64,000 nt of DNA, taken from Alteraquisediminimonas sediminicola (GTDB lineage: Bacteria; Pseudomonadota; Alphaproteobacteria; Sphingomonadales; Sphingomonadaceae). The stretch spans positions 744,001 to 808,000 of the forward strand of contig NZ_JAHXZS010000001.1 in assembly GCF_019740335.1 (NCBI RefSeq), in the 5' to 3' direction. Within the stretch, counting starts at the first letter, position 1; each line of letters starts with the position of its first letter. A program made the position numbers and the translations under genes. The notes beneath the pieces were generated by a model. The model ran no database searches. It saw only the letters and a list, made by a program, of their open reading frames with translations, and had not been told where the DNA came from. Positions 17,831 to 27,649 of the stretch are shown here, in pieces.

Positions 17831-20479
17831 ATGACAATGAGAAAAATCTGGCCGTCTTGTTCGGTTGCCCTTTCCGCCTGTGCCATTTCCCTCGCCCTGA
17901 CGCCTCCGTCGGCTTTTGCCGCGGATCTGGCCGATGGCGCACGGGACGACATCATCGTCACCGCGACACGGCGCAGTCAGGTGATGACCGATGTGCCGCT
18001 GGCCATTTCCGCGATCAGCGCCAAAAATCTCGAAAATGCGGGCGCGCATGATATTCGCCAGCTCAACCAATTGTCGCCCTCCTTGTTCGTTAGCTCATCC
18101 TCTTCCGAAGCCGTGGGTGGCGTGGCCCGGATTCGCGGCATTGGCACGGTCGGCGACAATCCCGGCCTTGAAAGCTCGGTCGCGACCTTTGTCGATGGCG
18201 TCTATCGCAGCCGTTCCGGCGTGGCCTTTACCGAATTGGGCGCGGTCGATCGGATCGAAGTCGCGCGCGGGCCGCAAGGCACGTTATTTGGCCGCAATGC
18301 GTTGGCGGGATTGATCAATGTCATCACCACCGCCCCCAGCTTTGAAGAAGGCGGCACCGCCGAATTAAGCTATGGCAATTATGATTATCGTCGCGCCAAA
18401 TTGGGGCTGACCGGCCCGATCAATGCCAAGATCGCCTATCGGCTGGACGGCGTTTATAACAAGCGCGATGGCTTCATGGTCGAATCCAACGACTATCCCG
18501 GCGCATCCAACCGCCGTTTCAACAACCGCAATCGCTGGCTGACGCGTGGTCAATTGCTGTTGAAGCCAAGCGACACGACGACGATCCGCCTGATCGCCGA
18601 TTATGCCAAGCGCGATGAAGATTGCTGCGCCGCCGCCTATCAGCAGAGCCGCAACGTCATCCGCAATGGGGATGGCAGCATCAGCTTTGGCCCGAACAGC
18701 ATGGCCGCGCTGATGGAAAGCTTCGGCGCGAAGCTCAATCAGGATTATACCCAGCGTCAGGTTTCGATCACGCCGGGCCGCAGTTTCCAGTCCGATGTGA
18801 TCGACCGGGGCGTTTCCGCCGAGATCAACAGCGAGCTTGGCGATGTCCGGCTGACCAGCATCACCGCCTTTCGCAATTGGGAATCGGATCGCGGGCAAGA
18901 TGCGGATTTCAACAATCTCGACACCTTCTATCGCGATCAACTCGACCAGAGCTTCGACACTTTTACGCAGGAAATACGCCTGAACGGCAAGGCCTTTCAC
19001 GACACGCTCGATTGGCTGATCGGCGGATATTACGGCCATGAAACGCTCAAACTGGCGGATAATCTGCGGTTCGGTACGCAATATGGGCTGGTGCAGGGAT
19101 GTCGGGTGGCGAACATCCTGTTGCCCACCCTGCCGGGCGGCAGCGCGATTGATCCCAATGCACTCAGCTGTCTGAACATCACCGGGCAGAACGGCCTGAG
19201 CGCGCCCGTGCTGGCCGGGCTGCAAGCTCTGTCTGGCATCAACGACAAGGGCGCGGTGCGCGACCAATATCACCAGCGCGATGTGACATGGGCGCTATTC
19301 ACCCATAATGTCATCACGATCACGCCAAAGCTCTCGGTCGCATTGGGTGCGCGTTTCACCCATGATCGCAAGACGCTGGCGGCGAACATCCTGTCGGATA
19401 GCACGGCCTGCGCGGATATGGCGGCGCTGAAAGGCACGAGCATCTACAGCCTGACCTGCGCCAATAATGTGCTGGGCGGCAATTCTTTGACCGCAACCGG
19501 GGTAGATGGCAGCTATCGCGATGGTACATCGAGCAACGATTGGACCGGCAGCGCGTCGATCAGCTACAAGCCCAATGACCGGCTGCTCACCTATGTCAGC
19601 TGGTCGCGCGGGTTCAAATCGGGCGGGTTCAATCTCGACCGTGCCGGGCTGAATATGGGCGCACCGCTAGCGACCCAATTGCGCTTTGCCGCCGAAACCG
19701 TCGATGCATGGGAATTGGGCGCGAAATATCGCGGGCACGACTTCCGTGTGGCCGCCACCGCATTTTATCAGATGTTCGATAATTTCCAGCTCAATACGTT
19801 TAACGGCGTGAGCTTTGTCGTGGAAAATATTCAAGGCTGTTCGGCGCTTATGGGCGGCGATACCGCCGATAGTGACTTGAGCGGGTCCAATGGCACCTGC
19901 ATCGGTCGGAACAAATCGGGCGTCACCACAAAGGGCGTCGAAGTTGAAGCCTCGATCTATCCCATGACGGATGTGATGATCGAAGCGGGCTATACGCTGG
20001 CCAAGACGGGATATCGCAACAATATTACGGGTGGCGCTGGCCGTGGTCTGGCGACGACATTGTTCCAGCTGCCGGGTGCGGCCCTGTCCAATGCCCCGCG
20101 CCATGTGGTCACGGGTGCGCTGACATGGAGTCCGGCGGTCGGTGGATCGGGCATGCGCGCGCTGGTCCATCTTGATGGCCGGTTCCAGTCGCGGATCAAT
20201 GTCGGGTCCGATCTGTTACCGGAAAAGACGCAAGCGGGCGTCGCCACCATCAATGCCCGTCTTGGGTTGAGCGGGGCGGATGACGGGTGGAATGTCGCGC
20301 TTTGGGCGCAAAATCTGTTCGACACCAATTATCGCCAGACTGTGGCCGGTGCGCCGATTCAGGGGAGCGGCTCGCTCGCGACCGTAACGGCAGGCGGCTC
20401 CACCCCCGGATCGGGCCTGTTCCTCATCTTCCCGGCGGAGCCCCGAACATGGGGCGTAACGGTGCGGACGAAATTCTGA
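17831..20479 (+). CDS. TonB-dependent outer-membrane receptor
   Basis: The 882 residues begin with a signal peptide (cleavage near SAFA-A). A TonB-box-like stretch DDIIVTATRR follows, then a plug domain (about 45-165) with GIGTVGDN and RIEVARGPQGTLFGRNA. The remainder is a beta-barrel, and the protein ends in an aromatic residue (VRTKF) as outer-membrane proteins do. AGGAG at 17822-17826 supports the ATG at 17831 (or 17837). No ExbB/ExbD, regulator or catabolic genes flank it, so the substrate (siderophore, sugar, peptide or other) cannot be named. It is convergent with glnD. Confidence 0.93.
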   Translation: MTMRKIWPSCSVALSACAISLALTPPSAFAADLADGARDDIIVTATRRSQVMTDVPLAISAISAKNLENAGAHDIRQLNQLSPSLFVSSSSSEAVGGVARIRGIGTVGDNPGLESSVATFVDGVYRSRSGVAFTELGAVDRIEVARGPQGTLFGRNALAGLINVITTAPSFEEGGTAELSYGNYDYRRAKLGLTGPINAKIAYRLDGVYNKRDGFMVESNDYPGASNRRFNNRNRWLTRGQLLLKPSDTTTIRLIADYAKRDEDCCAAAYQQSRNVIRNGDGSISFGPNSMAALMESFGAKLNQDYTQRQVSITPGRSFQSDVIDRGVSAEINSELGDVRLTSITAFRNWESDRGQDADFNNLDTFYRDQLDQSFDTFTQEIRLNGKAFHDTLDWLIGGYYGHETLKLADNLRFGTQYGLVQGCRVANILLPTLPGGSAIDPNALSCLNITGQNGLSAPVLAGLQALSGINDKGAVRDQYHQRDVTWALFTHNVITITPKLSVALGARFTHDRKTLAANILSDSTACADMAALKGTSIYSLTCANNVLGGNSLTATGVDGSYRDGTSSNDWTGSASISYKPNDRLLTYVSWSRGFKSGGFNLDRAGLNMGAPLATQLRFAAETVDAWELGAKYRGHDFRVAATAFYQMFDNFQLNTFNGVSFVVENIQGCSALMGGDTADSDLSGSNGTCIGRNKSGVTTKGVEVEASIYPMTDVMIEAGYTLAKTGYRNNITGGAGRGLATTLFQLPGAALSNAPRHVVTGALTWSPAVGGSGMRALVHLDGRFQSRINVGSDLLPEKTQAGVATINARLGLSGADDGWNVALWAQNLFDTNYRQTVAGAPIQGSGSLATVTAGGSTPGSGLFLIFPAEPRTWGVTVRTKF

Positions 20480-20520
20480 CAATGAGTGGGGAGAGTGGCA
20501 CTTACGCCTCCCCCGCCCTA

Positions 20521-23283
20521 TCAAGCGGCCTGATCGCCCCTGATCCCCGCTGCCGCATCGAGCAAACGTTTTTCCAACGCCTTCAGCCGCGCCGCGCCTT
20601 CGATCTTGTCGCCGATCAGATCGGTCAGATAAAATACGTCGACCGCGCGTTCGCCATAAGTCGCAATATGGGCGCTGTGGATCGTCACCTTGGACTGGAA
20701 CAACGCATAAGCGAGGTTGTTGAGCAGCGCCGGACGGTCGCGCGCGGCGATTTCGACCACGGTATAACGGTTGGACGCCTTGTTATCGATCAACACGCTC
20801 GGTTCATGGACAAAGGCTTCGGCGCGGATGCGGGGCAAGGGCTTGGCCTCCAGCCGATCGAGCAAGCGGCTGCGATTGGCGAGCGCATCCTCGATCGCGA
20901 CCTCCAGCCGTCGCAAGCGTTCCGCCTCGTCAAAGGGCTGGCCGAATGGGTCCTGCACCAAGATATTATCGAGCGCCATGCCATCGCGGCTGGTGTGAAT
21001 GCGCGCATCGATGATCGTCGCCCCCGCCAGATGGATCGCGCCCGCCAGCCGATAGAACAGGCCGGGGTGATCGGCGGCATAGAGGGTAACAAGGGTCGCG
21101 CCGCGTTCGGGATAGATTTGCGCCTTGAGCGAGAGATGCACCTCGCCTTCTTCGGCGGCGCGGACCTGACGCGCGTTGCTGGCGAGAATATCGAGCGGCT
21201 CCGCCACCCAATAGGCATCGGACAGGCGCTTGGCATAGGGTTTGAACGTCGCATCGTCCCATCCCAATATCTGCTGCAATTCGATCTGCTTGGCCGCGAC
21301 GCGTTCGGCCCGGCCACGCTGTTTATGGCCAAGGCGCAACACTTCTTCCGACGCGTCATAGAGATCGGTCAGCAATTGCCGTTTCCAGCTATTCCAAACG
21401 GTCGGGCCGACGGCGCGAATATCCACGACCGTGAGCGCCACCAGCAAGCGCAGGCGTTCGACGCTTTGCACCACTGCGACAAAGTCGAGGACGGTCTTGA
21501 AATCCGACAGGTCGCGCTTGAACGCCGTATCCGACATCAACAAATGATAGCGGATCAGCCATGCCACCGTTTCGGTTTCCGCCGGGGTCATGCCAAAGCG
21601 CGGGCAGAGCTTCTGCGCCACTTCCGCGCCCAAAACGCTATGGTCCCCGCCCCGCCCCTTGGCGATATCGTGCAACAACACCGCGACATAGAGCACGCGG
21701 CGCGACAGGATCTGCTTCATCAGCGAGGTCGAATGGGGATGGTCCGTCGATAGCTGGCCCTTTTCGATCTGGCTGAGCAAGCCAATCGCGCGGATCGAAT
21801 GTTCGTCAACGGTATAATGATGATACATGTCGAACTGCATCTGCGCGACGACACGGCCAAAATCAGGGACAAATCGCCCAAAGACCGTGGCATCGTTCAT
21901 CGCCCGCAATATCCGTTCCGGGTCGCGCGGACTGGTCAGCACATCGAGGAACAGCGCGTTCGCCTCCGGGTCCTGCTGCACCTTGCGGTCGATCAGCCGG
22001 ACATCGCGCTGGGCCACGCGCATCGTCAGCGGATGAATATCGAGCTCATGCCGGTCTGCCACCGCAAACAGGCGCAACAACCGCACCGGGTCTTCTTCGA
22101 AAAACGCATCATGCGGGATCGCGAGCCGCCCGCGATCGAGAATGAAGCCATCCAATGTTTTCGGCTTGCGCCGCAGGCTCGGCAGGTTGAACCGGCGGCC
22201 CTTGGTCGCGAACTTTTCATCCAGATGGGCAAGGAACAGCCCGGACAAATCGCCCACCAATTTCACCGTGCGGAAATAATGCTGCATGAAGCGTTCGACC
22301 GACGACCGACCCGGCCTTGCGGCATAGCCAAGGCTGAGCGCGACATCGCGCTGCATATCGAAGGTCAGCCGTTCTTCAGGCCGCTTGGCAATCAGATGGA
22401 GATGGCAGCGCACCGCCCAGAGGAAGTTTTCCGCCTTCTGGAATTGCGCCAGTTCCTTTTCGGTCAACAGCCCCGCGCCGACCAGTTCCGCCACCGTATT
22501 CACGCGAAACGCGAATTTGCCGATCCAGAACAAGGTATGGAGATCGCGTAAGCCGCCCTTGCCCTCTTTCAAATTGGGTTCGACGACATAGCGGCTGTCG
22601 CCCATGCGATCATGGCGGGCCTGACGTTCGGACAGCTTTTCCGCGACGAAGCTGGAGGCGGAACCGGCGATGATTTCGCGTTCGAACCGGCTGCGCGCCT
22701 CGTCATAAACGCCGGTATCGCCCCAGATATAACGCGATTCCAGCAAGGCCGTGCAGATCGTGAGATCAGACCTCGCCATGCGGATCATTTCATCCAGTGA
22801 ACGGCTGCTATGCCCGATTTTCAGCCCCAGATCCCACAGGACATAGAGCATGGACTCGATCACCTGTTCGGACCAAGCCGTCTGTTTCGAAGGGGTGATG
22901 AACGCGATATCGACGTCGGAAAATGGCGCCATTTCGCCCCGGCCATAGCCGCCGACCGCCACCAAGGTCAGCCGCTCTGCCGAGGTCGGGTTATGCAGCG
23001 GATGCACCCGTTCGATGATGAAATCATAGGTCAGGCGCAAAATCTGATCGACCAGAAACGCCTGTGACGAGGCGCAATCGCGGCCCCGCGACGGGTATTT
23101 TTTCAACCGCGCCGCGATTTCCGCCCTGCCCTCGTCCATCGCCGCTTTCAGCACGCGGGTCGCCAGCATCCGGAGCTTGATCGTGTCCGGTGCTTCAAGC
23201 GCCGCCAGCTCGTCCGAAACCGCTCGCCGGTCGATGATCGACCGGCGATTGGTCAGCGAAGCGAAACGTTCAAGCATCGGCAA
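20521..23283 (-). CDS. glnD: [Protein-PII] uridylyltransferase/uridylyl-removing enzyme
   Basis: The nitrogen sensor that uridylylates PII when glutamine is low and reverses this when it is high. The 920 residues contain the nucleotidyltransferase motif GGYGRGEMAPFSDVDIAF, a central HD domain (HHYTVDEHS, then LLHDIAKGRGGDHS), and two C-terminal ACT domains that sense glutamine (LVTLYAADHPGLFYRLAG and VEIAARDRPALLNNLAYAL). The length is usual. It lies 21 bp downstream of the aminotransferase on the same strand, so cotranscription is possible. Confidence 0.97.
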   Translation of the reverse strand: MPMLERFASLTNRRSIIDRRAVSDELAALEAPDTIKLRMLATRVLKAAMDEGRAEIAARLKKYPSRGRDCASSQAFLVDQILRLTYDFIIERVHPLHNPTSAERLTLVAVGGYGRGEMAPFSDVDIAFITPSKQTAWSEQVIESMLYVLWDLGLKIGHSSRSLDEMIRMARSDLTICTALLESRYIWGDTGVYDEARSRFEREIIAGSASSFVAEKLSERQARHDRMGDSRYVVEPNLKEGKGGLRDLHTLFWIGKFAFRVNTVAELVGAGLLTEKELAQFQKAENFLWAVRCHLHLIAKRPEERLTFDMQRDVALSLGYAARPGRSSVERFMQHYFRTVKLVGDLSGLFLAHLDEKFATKGRRFNLPSLRRKPKTLDGFILDRGRLAIPHDAFFEEDPVRLLRLFAVADRHELDIHPLTMRVAQRDVRLIDRKVQQDPEANALFLDVLTSPRDPERILRAMNDATVFGRFVPDFGRVVAQMQFDMYHHYTVDEHSIRAIGLLSQIEKGQLSTDHPHSTSLMKQILSRRVLYVAVLLHDIAKGRGGDHSVLGAEVAQKLCPRFGMTPAETETVAWLIRYHLLMSDTAFKRDLSDFKTVLDFVAVVQSVERLRLLVALTVVDIRAVGPTVWNSWKRQLLTDLYDASEEVLRLGHKQRGRAERVAAKQIELQQILGWDDATFKPYAKRLSDAYWVAEPLDILASNARQVRAAEEGEVHLSLKAQIYPERGATLVTLYAADHPGLFYRLAGAIHLAGATIIDARIHTSRDGMALDNILVQDPFGQPFDEAERLRRLEVAIEDALANRSRLLDRLEAKPLPRIRAEAFVHEPSVLIDNKASNRYTVVEIAARDRPALLNNLAYALFQSKVTIHSAHIATYGERAVDVFYLTDLIGDKIEGAARLKALEKRLLDAAAGIRGDQAA

Positions 23284-23304
23284 TTCCGAATGATATGAGG
23301 AAAA

Positions 23305-24513
23305 TTACTCTGCCGCTGCGGTGCCGCTAATCCCCATCGACTGGAAATATTTGCGGATATTGCGCGCCGCCTGACGGATGCGCTGTTCATTTTCGACCAT
23401 CGCGATGCGGACATAGCCTTCGCCCTCTTCGCCATAGCCGACACCGGCCGCGACAGCGACACCTGCCTGGGTCAGCAATTGCTTGGAGAATTCAAGGCTG
23501 CCGAGATGGGCCAGCTCAGGCGGCAAAGGCGCCCAGCAGAACATCGACGCCTTGGGCACCGGAATTTCCCAGCCCGCACGGCCAAAGCTTTCCACCAGCA
23601 CATCGCGGCGGCGTTGATAGAGCTGGCGGTTCTGCTCGACAATGTCCTGCGGCCCGTTGAGCGCCGCGACAGCCGCCGCCTGAATCGGGGTGAACGCACC
23701 ATAATCGAGATAGGATTTCACGCGGGTCAGCGCGCCGATCAACTGCTTGTTGCCGACCGCAAAACCGATGCGCCACCCGGCCATCGAATAGGTTTTCGAC
23801 ATGGAGGTGAATTCCACCGCCACATCCTTTGCACCCGGCACCTGCAAGATCGAAGGCGTCGGGCAGCCGTCATAATAGAGTTCCGAATAGGCAAGGTCAG
23901 ACAAGACCCACAGCCCATGTTCCTTGGCGAAGGCGACAACGCGTTCGTAAAAAGCGAGATCCACCGTTTCCGCCGTCGGGTTGGACGGATAGCCCATGAC
24001 CAGCACCGAAGGCTTTGGCACGGTGAAGCGCATCGCGCGTTCAAGCGATTCGAAATAATGTTCATCCGGCGTCGTCGGGACCGAACGGATCGTCGCCCCG
24101 GCAATGATGAAGCCGAAGGTATGGATCGGATAGCTGGGATTGGGGGCCAGCACGACATCGCCCGGCGCGGTGATCGCCTGTGCGAGATTGGCCAGACCTT
24201 CCTTTGAGCCGAGCGTCACTACGACTTCCGTATCGGGATCGACATCGACGCCGAAACGACGGTTGTAATAATTGGCCTGCGCGCGGCGCAGGCCCGGAAT
24301 CCCCTTGGACGCGCTATAGCCATGCGCATCCGGATCGCGCGCCACTTCACACAATTTGTCGATGACATGCGGCGGCGGCGGCAGATCGGGATTGCCCATG
24401 CCGAGATCGATAATGTCCTCTCCCGCCATACGCGCTGCCGCTCGCATCGCGTTGACTTCGGCGATGACATAGGGTGGCAGGCGCTTGATACGGTAGAATT
24501 CTTCTTCGGACAT
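23305..24513 (-). CDS. alaC: PLP-dependent aminotransferase, AlaC-like
   Basis: A class I/II aminotransferase of 402 residues. The PLP lysine is K240 in SMSKTYSMAGWR; family motifs GMGNPDLPPP, SYPIHTF, YPSNPTAE and SDLAYSELYYDG all match the AlaC/YfdZ glutamate-pyruvate aminotransferase group (close to LL-DAP aminotransferase-like sequences). The probable role is pyruvate plus glutamate to alanine plus 2-oxoglutarate, but specificity within this group varies. The start ATG at 24513 gives the conserved N-terminus. It lies upstream of glnD and divergent from phaC. Confidence 0.85.
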   Translation of the reverse strand: MSEEEFYRIKRLPPYVIAEVNAMRAAARMAGEDIIDLGMGNPDLPPPPHVIDKLCEVARDPDAHGYSASKGIPGLRRAQANYYNRRFGVDVDPDTEVVVTLGSKEGLANLAQAITAPGDVVLAPNPSYPIHTFGFIIAGATIRSVPTTPDEHYFESLERAMRFTVPKPSVLVMGYPSNPTAETVDLAFYERVVAFAKEHGLWVLSDLAYSELYYDGCPTPSILQVPGAKDVAVEFTSMSKTYSMAGWRIGFAVGNKQLIGALTRVKSYLDYGAFTPIQAAAVAALNGPQDIVEQNRQLYQRRRDVLVESFGRAGWEIPVPKASMFCWAPLPPELAHLGSLEFSKQLLTQAGVAVAAGVGYGEEGEGYVRIAMVENEQRIRQAARNIRKYFQSMGISGTAAAE

Positions 24514-24640
24514 CTCGGGGTTGAACTCACTTTTTGTCTATTGGCACATGGCGCTAAAATGCCCATGTTCGCCGGGAGAAACGCTATAACCGCGAAACAC
24601 GCTACAGTTAAGCGTTATCGTGGATGAAAAGGATGATTTG

Positions 24641-26446
24641 ATGACTGAAGCCCCCGGCCTCCCCGTCATGAGCCTGTCTGACATGCAGCATTGGGTCTCC
24701 GTCGTCGGGCGGATGCAACAGTTATTGATGGAATTCTCCCTGCGCCAAATCGGCAAATTGCCGGACACATTGACGAAAACGCCCGACCCTCAGGCCAAGA
24801 TGCACTTCAACCTGCCGGATATGTCGCAGGCCAATATGCTCGCCAAATGGTTTGAGGCGGCGGACCCGGCCCGCTTGATCGAGATGCAGAAAAATTATTG
24901 GAGCGATGCGACCGCGCTGTGGACGTCATTTCTGACCCCCGGCAAGCAGGCACCGGAAGCGACCCCGATCAAGGATCGCCGCTTCAACGACCCGGCATGG
25001 GGCAGCAATCCGGTGTTCGACATGATCCGCCGCAGCTATTTGCTGCTCTGCGACCATCTGTTGAAGGGCGTGCAGGATCTCGACGGCCTGCCCGAAAAGG
25101 AGCAATCGCGCCTGAAATTCGCGACACAAAGCGTGCTGGACGCGGTCAGCCCGTCCAATTTCGCGCTGACCAATCCGAAGGTGATTGAAAAGACGCTGGA
25201 AAGCGGCGGCGAGAATCTCGTGCGCGGGCTGGAACATATGCTCCATGATCTGGAGCGCGGGCAAATGACGCACAGCCCTGAAACCGCCTTTGTCGTGGGT
25301 GAAAACATCGCCGCAACCCCCGGCAAGGTCGTGCATGAAACGCCGTTGTACCAGCTCATTCAATATAGCCCGTCCACCCCGGATGTGTTGAAAGAGCCGC
25401 TGCTCATCTTCCCGCCCTGGATCAACCGCTTTTACATTCTCGATCTGTCGCCAGAGAAAAGCTTCATCAAATGGGCGGTCGATCAGGGCATGAGCGTGTT
25501 CGTCGTGTCGTGGAAATCGGCGGATGAAAGCTTGGTCGATGTGACACAGGATGATTATGTCGTGCGCGGGCAGGTCGATGCGATCGACACCGTGCGCACG
25601 CTGCTCGGCGTCAAATCGGTCCATTGCATCGGCTATTGCGTCGCGGGGACGACCTTGGCGATGACCCTTGCCTATCTTGCGGCCCGAGGGGAAGCGGACA
25701 AGGTCGCGACCGCCACCTTCTTTACCGCGCAGGTCGATTTCAGCGAGGCGGGCGAATTATGCGTGTTCATCGATGAACAGCAATTGGAGCTGGTCGATCA
25801 GATTTCCGCCGAAAAGGGCTATATGGACGGGCGCTATATGGCTGCGACCTTCAATCTGTTGCGGGGCCGCGATCTGATCTGGAGCTATGTCGTCAATAAC
25901 TACCTGCTCGGTCAGGATTATATGCCGTTCGATCTGCTCCATTGGAATGGCGACACGACCAACCTGCCCGCCAAATGGCACGGCAAATATCTGCGCGACC
26001 TGTATCGCGACAACAAATTGGTCCAGCCGGGTGCCTTGTCCATCGATGGCGTGCCGCTCGATCTCCGCAAGATCAAGACGCCTTCCTATATTCAAGCCGG
26101 GATCGACGATCATATCGCCCCGGTGCAATCGGTCTGGAAGCTGATGAACCATCTGGCGGGCGAAAAACGATTCGTGCTTGCCGGGTCCGGCCATATCGCG
26201 GGCGTCGTCAACCCACCGGCGGCGGGCAAATATCAATATTGGCTGAATGACGCCCCCGTCGCCGACCTTGCGGCGTTCCGTGCCGGGGCGGTGGAGCATA
26301 AGGGCAGTTGGTGGCCGGACTGGATTCGCTATATCGCCGCCCATTCTTCGGCGAAAAAAGTCGAATCAAAGGGCGCGCGAATCCCCGGCCAAGGCAAATT
26401 CAAGGCAATTGAAGATGCGCCGGGCCGTTATGTGAAGAGTCGATAA
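24641..26446 (+). CDS. phaC: Class I poly(3-hydroxyalkanoate) synthase
   Basis: Polymerises (R)-3-hydroxyacyl-CoA into PHA at the granule surface. The 601 residues have an N-terminal domain (about 1-200) and an alpha/beta-hydrolase catalytic domain with triad C333 (in IGYCVAGTTLA), D490 (in GIDDHIAPV) and H518 (in GSGHIAGV). The box reads G-x-C-x-A-G rather than the common G-x-C-x-G-G. The ATG at 24641 is preferred over a GTG at 24620 because AAGGA sits 7-8 nt upstream. Phasin follows 192 bp later with its own promoter region. No phaA/phaB are in the window. Confidence 0.96.
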   Translation: MTEAPGLPVMSLSDMQHWVSVVGRMQQLLMEFSLRQIGKLPDTLTKTPDPQAKMHFNLPDMSQANMLAKWFEAADPARLIEMQKNYWSDATALWTSFLTPGKQAPEATPIKDRRFNDPAWGSNPVFDMIRRSYLLLCDHLLKGVQDLDGLPEKEQSRLKFATQSVLDAVSPSNFALTNPKVIEKTLESGGENLVRGLEHMLHDLERGQMTHSPETAFVVGENIAATPGKVVHETPLYQLIQYSPSTPDVLKEPLLIFPPWINRFYILDLSPEKSFIKWAVDQGMSVFVVSWKSADESLVDVTQDDYVVRGQVDAIDTVRTLLGVKSVHCIGYCVAGTTLAMTLAYLAARGEADKVATATFFTAQVDFSEAGELCVFIDEQQLELVDQISAEKGYMDGRYMAATFNLLRGRDLIWSYVVNNYLLGQDYMPFDLLHWNGDTTNLPAKWHGKYLRDLYRDNKLVQPGALSIDGVPLDLRKIKTPSYIQAGIDDHIAPVQSVWKLMNHLAGEKRFVLAGSGHIAGVVNPPAAGKYQYWLNDAPVADLAAFRAGAVEHKGSWWPDWIRYIAAHSSAKKVESKGARIPGQGKFKAIEDAPGRYVKSR

Positions 26447-26496
26447 CCCCATAATTCCGCCATTTTTCACGCATCACCAACCAAATTGACTGTATT

Positions 26497-26560
26497 TTGT
26501 GCGCTGCAACATTTTTGTCTTGAAAAACCGGTATAGAGTGTTATGTTGCAATGCAGCATA
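26497..26560 (+). promoter_or_regulatory. Candidate PhaR-type operator sites upstream of the phasin gene
   Basis: Two related GC-containing dyads lie between phaC and phasin: TGCGCTGCAACATT (about 26499-26512) and ATGTTGCAATGCAGCAT (26543-26559). The second is an imperfect palindrome, and the reverse complement of the first shares ATGTTGCA-GC. They flank a weak promoter candidate TTGTCT (26515-26520) N18 TGTTAT. PhaR repressors of PHA-producing alphaproteobacteria bind TGC-rich dyads at phasin promoters; the match here is an inference. Confidence 0.45.
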
Positions 26561-26638
26561 GGGCTCCAACGTTCAAGCAACGGCAATGTTCCGCCGGACT
26601 GACGAGCCAGATCGGTTTCACCGGGAAGGACGAATATC

Positions 26639-27106
26639 ATGGCTACCAAGAATTTTGCAGGCGCAGAAAAGCTGATCGAAGCCAATGTCGAAAAGGCACA
26701 GGCTGCTTTTGGTCAAATTAACGAAAAGGCGAAAGACGCGATGGAAAAAGGTACGAAAGTAATGGCTGACCTGACCGAAATGACCAAGGCCAACGTTGAA
26801 GCACTGGTCGAATCAGGCAAGATCGCCGCCAAGGGCAGCGAAGCACTGGCCAAGGAAGCTGCCGAATATGGCAAGACCGCTTTCGAATCGGCTTCGGCTG
26901 CATTCAAGGAATTCGCCGCTGCCAAGACCCCGGCTGAATTCTTCGCGCTCCAGACCAACTTCGCCAAGTCGACGATGGAATCGGCGATGAAGGAAGCGAC
27001 CAAGGGTTCGGAAACGCTGCTGAAGTTCGCTGGCGAAGTGATTGCCCCGATTTCGACCCGTTATTCGGTCAATGTCGAAAAGTTCAAGTCGACCCTCCCG
27101 TTCTAA
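26639..27106 (+). CDS. Phasin family protein
   Basis: A 155-residue, Ala/Lys/Glu-rich, almost wholly helical amphipathic protein of the phasin_2 type: NEKAKDAMEKGTKVMADL, then EFFALQTNFAKSTMESAM, which is the family signature region. Phasins coat PHA granules and control their number and size. The location directly after phaC fits. Purine-rich GGAAGGACG is positioned as the ribosome binding site. A strong terminator follows, so it is probably a monocistronic, highly expressed gene. The name phaP is avoided because several phasins usually coexist. Confidence 0.93.
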   Translation: MATKNFAGAEKLIEANVEKAQAAFGQINEKAKDAMEKGTKVMADLTEMTKANVEALVESGKIAAKGSEALAKEAAEYGKTAFESASAAFKEFAAAKTPAEFFALQTNFAKSTMESAMKEATKGSETLLKFAGEVIAPISTRYSVNVEKFKSTLPF

Positions 27107-27166
27107 TGAGCCCATTGCGGTTCTGATGAACAGGCCCTGCTTCACCGCAGGCTAACGACAAAAAAT

Positions 27167-27208
27167 GCCCCTCCCCCGGTTTCATACTGGCGGAGGGGCT
27201 TTTTTTTT
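27167..27208 (+). terminator. Intrinsic terminator after the phasin gene
   Basis: GCCCCTCCCCC (27167-27177) pairs with GGCGGAGGGGC (27189-27199) with one C-C mismatch and is followed by nine T. Confidence 0.9.
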
Positions 27209-27292
27209 GCCCAAGCGTCCTCCAAGTTTTTTCGCATCGACACGGCTTGCGCCCCTTGCCCCGGTGCAGGGCTTTGCCATATCGTCGCGCGC

Positions 27293-27649
27293 ATGAAGTC
27301 ACCAACAGTCATGACCCGGCGCAAACACGATTCCGATGGCGGCCCAGATGGCGGCAGTTCCAGCGGCGTCGCGACCAAGACGCGGACCAAGACGCAAAAG
27401 CCTTCGATGTACAAGGTGCTGATGCTCAATGACGATTACACCCCGATGGAATTCGTGGTGCATGTCCTCCAGCATTTTTTCCGGATGAACATGGACGAAG
27501 CGACCCGCGTGATGTTGCAGGTCCATCAAAAGGGCGTCGGCGTCTGTGGGGTGTTCAGCTATGAAGTGGCGGAAACCAAAGTCAGTCAGGTGATGGATTT
27601 CGCGCGACAGCATCAGCATCCCCTGCAATGCACGCTGGAACAGGCGTAA
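27293..27649 (+). CDS. clpS: ATP-dependent Clp protease adaptor ClpS
   Basis: Delivers N-degron substrates to ClpAP. The 118 residues have a flexible, charged N-terminal tail (to about 38) and the compact ClpS fold with the pocket motif [16 protein letters not shown] and [19 protein letters not shown]. The start at 27293 or the ATG at 27311 are both possible. Unlike many genomes, clpA does not follow; a GT-C-like membrane protein gene overlaps its 3' end by 22 bp instead. Confidence 0.94.
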   Translation: MKSPTVMTRRKHDSDGGPDGGSSSGVATKTRTKTQKPSMYKVLMLNDDYTPMEFVVHVLQHFFRMNMDEATRVMLQVHQKGVGVCGVFSYEVAETKVSQVMDFARQHQHPLQCTLEQA

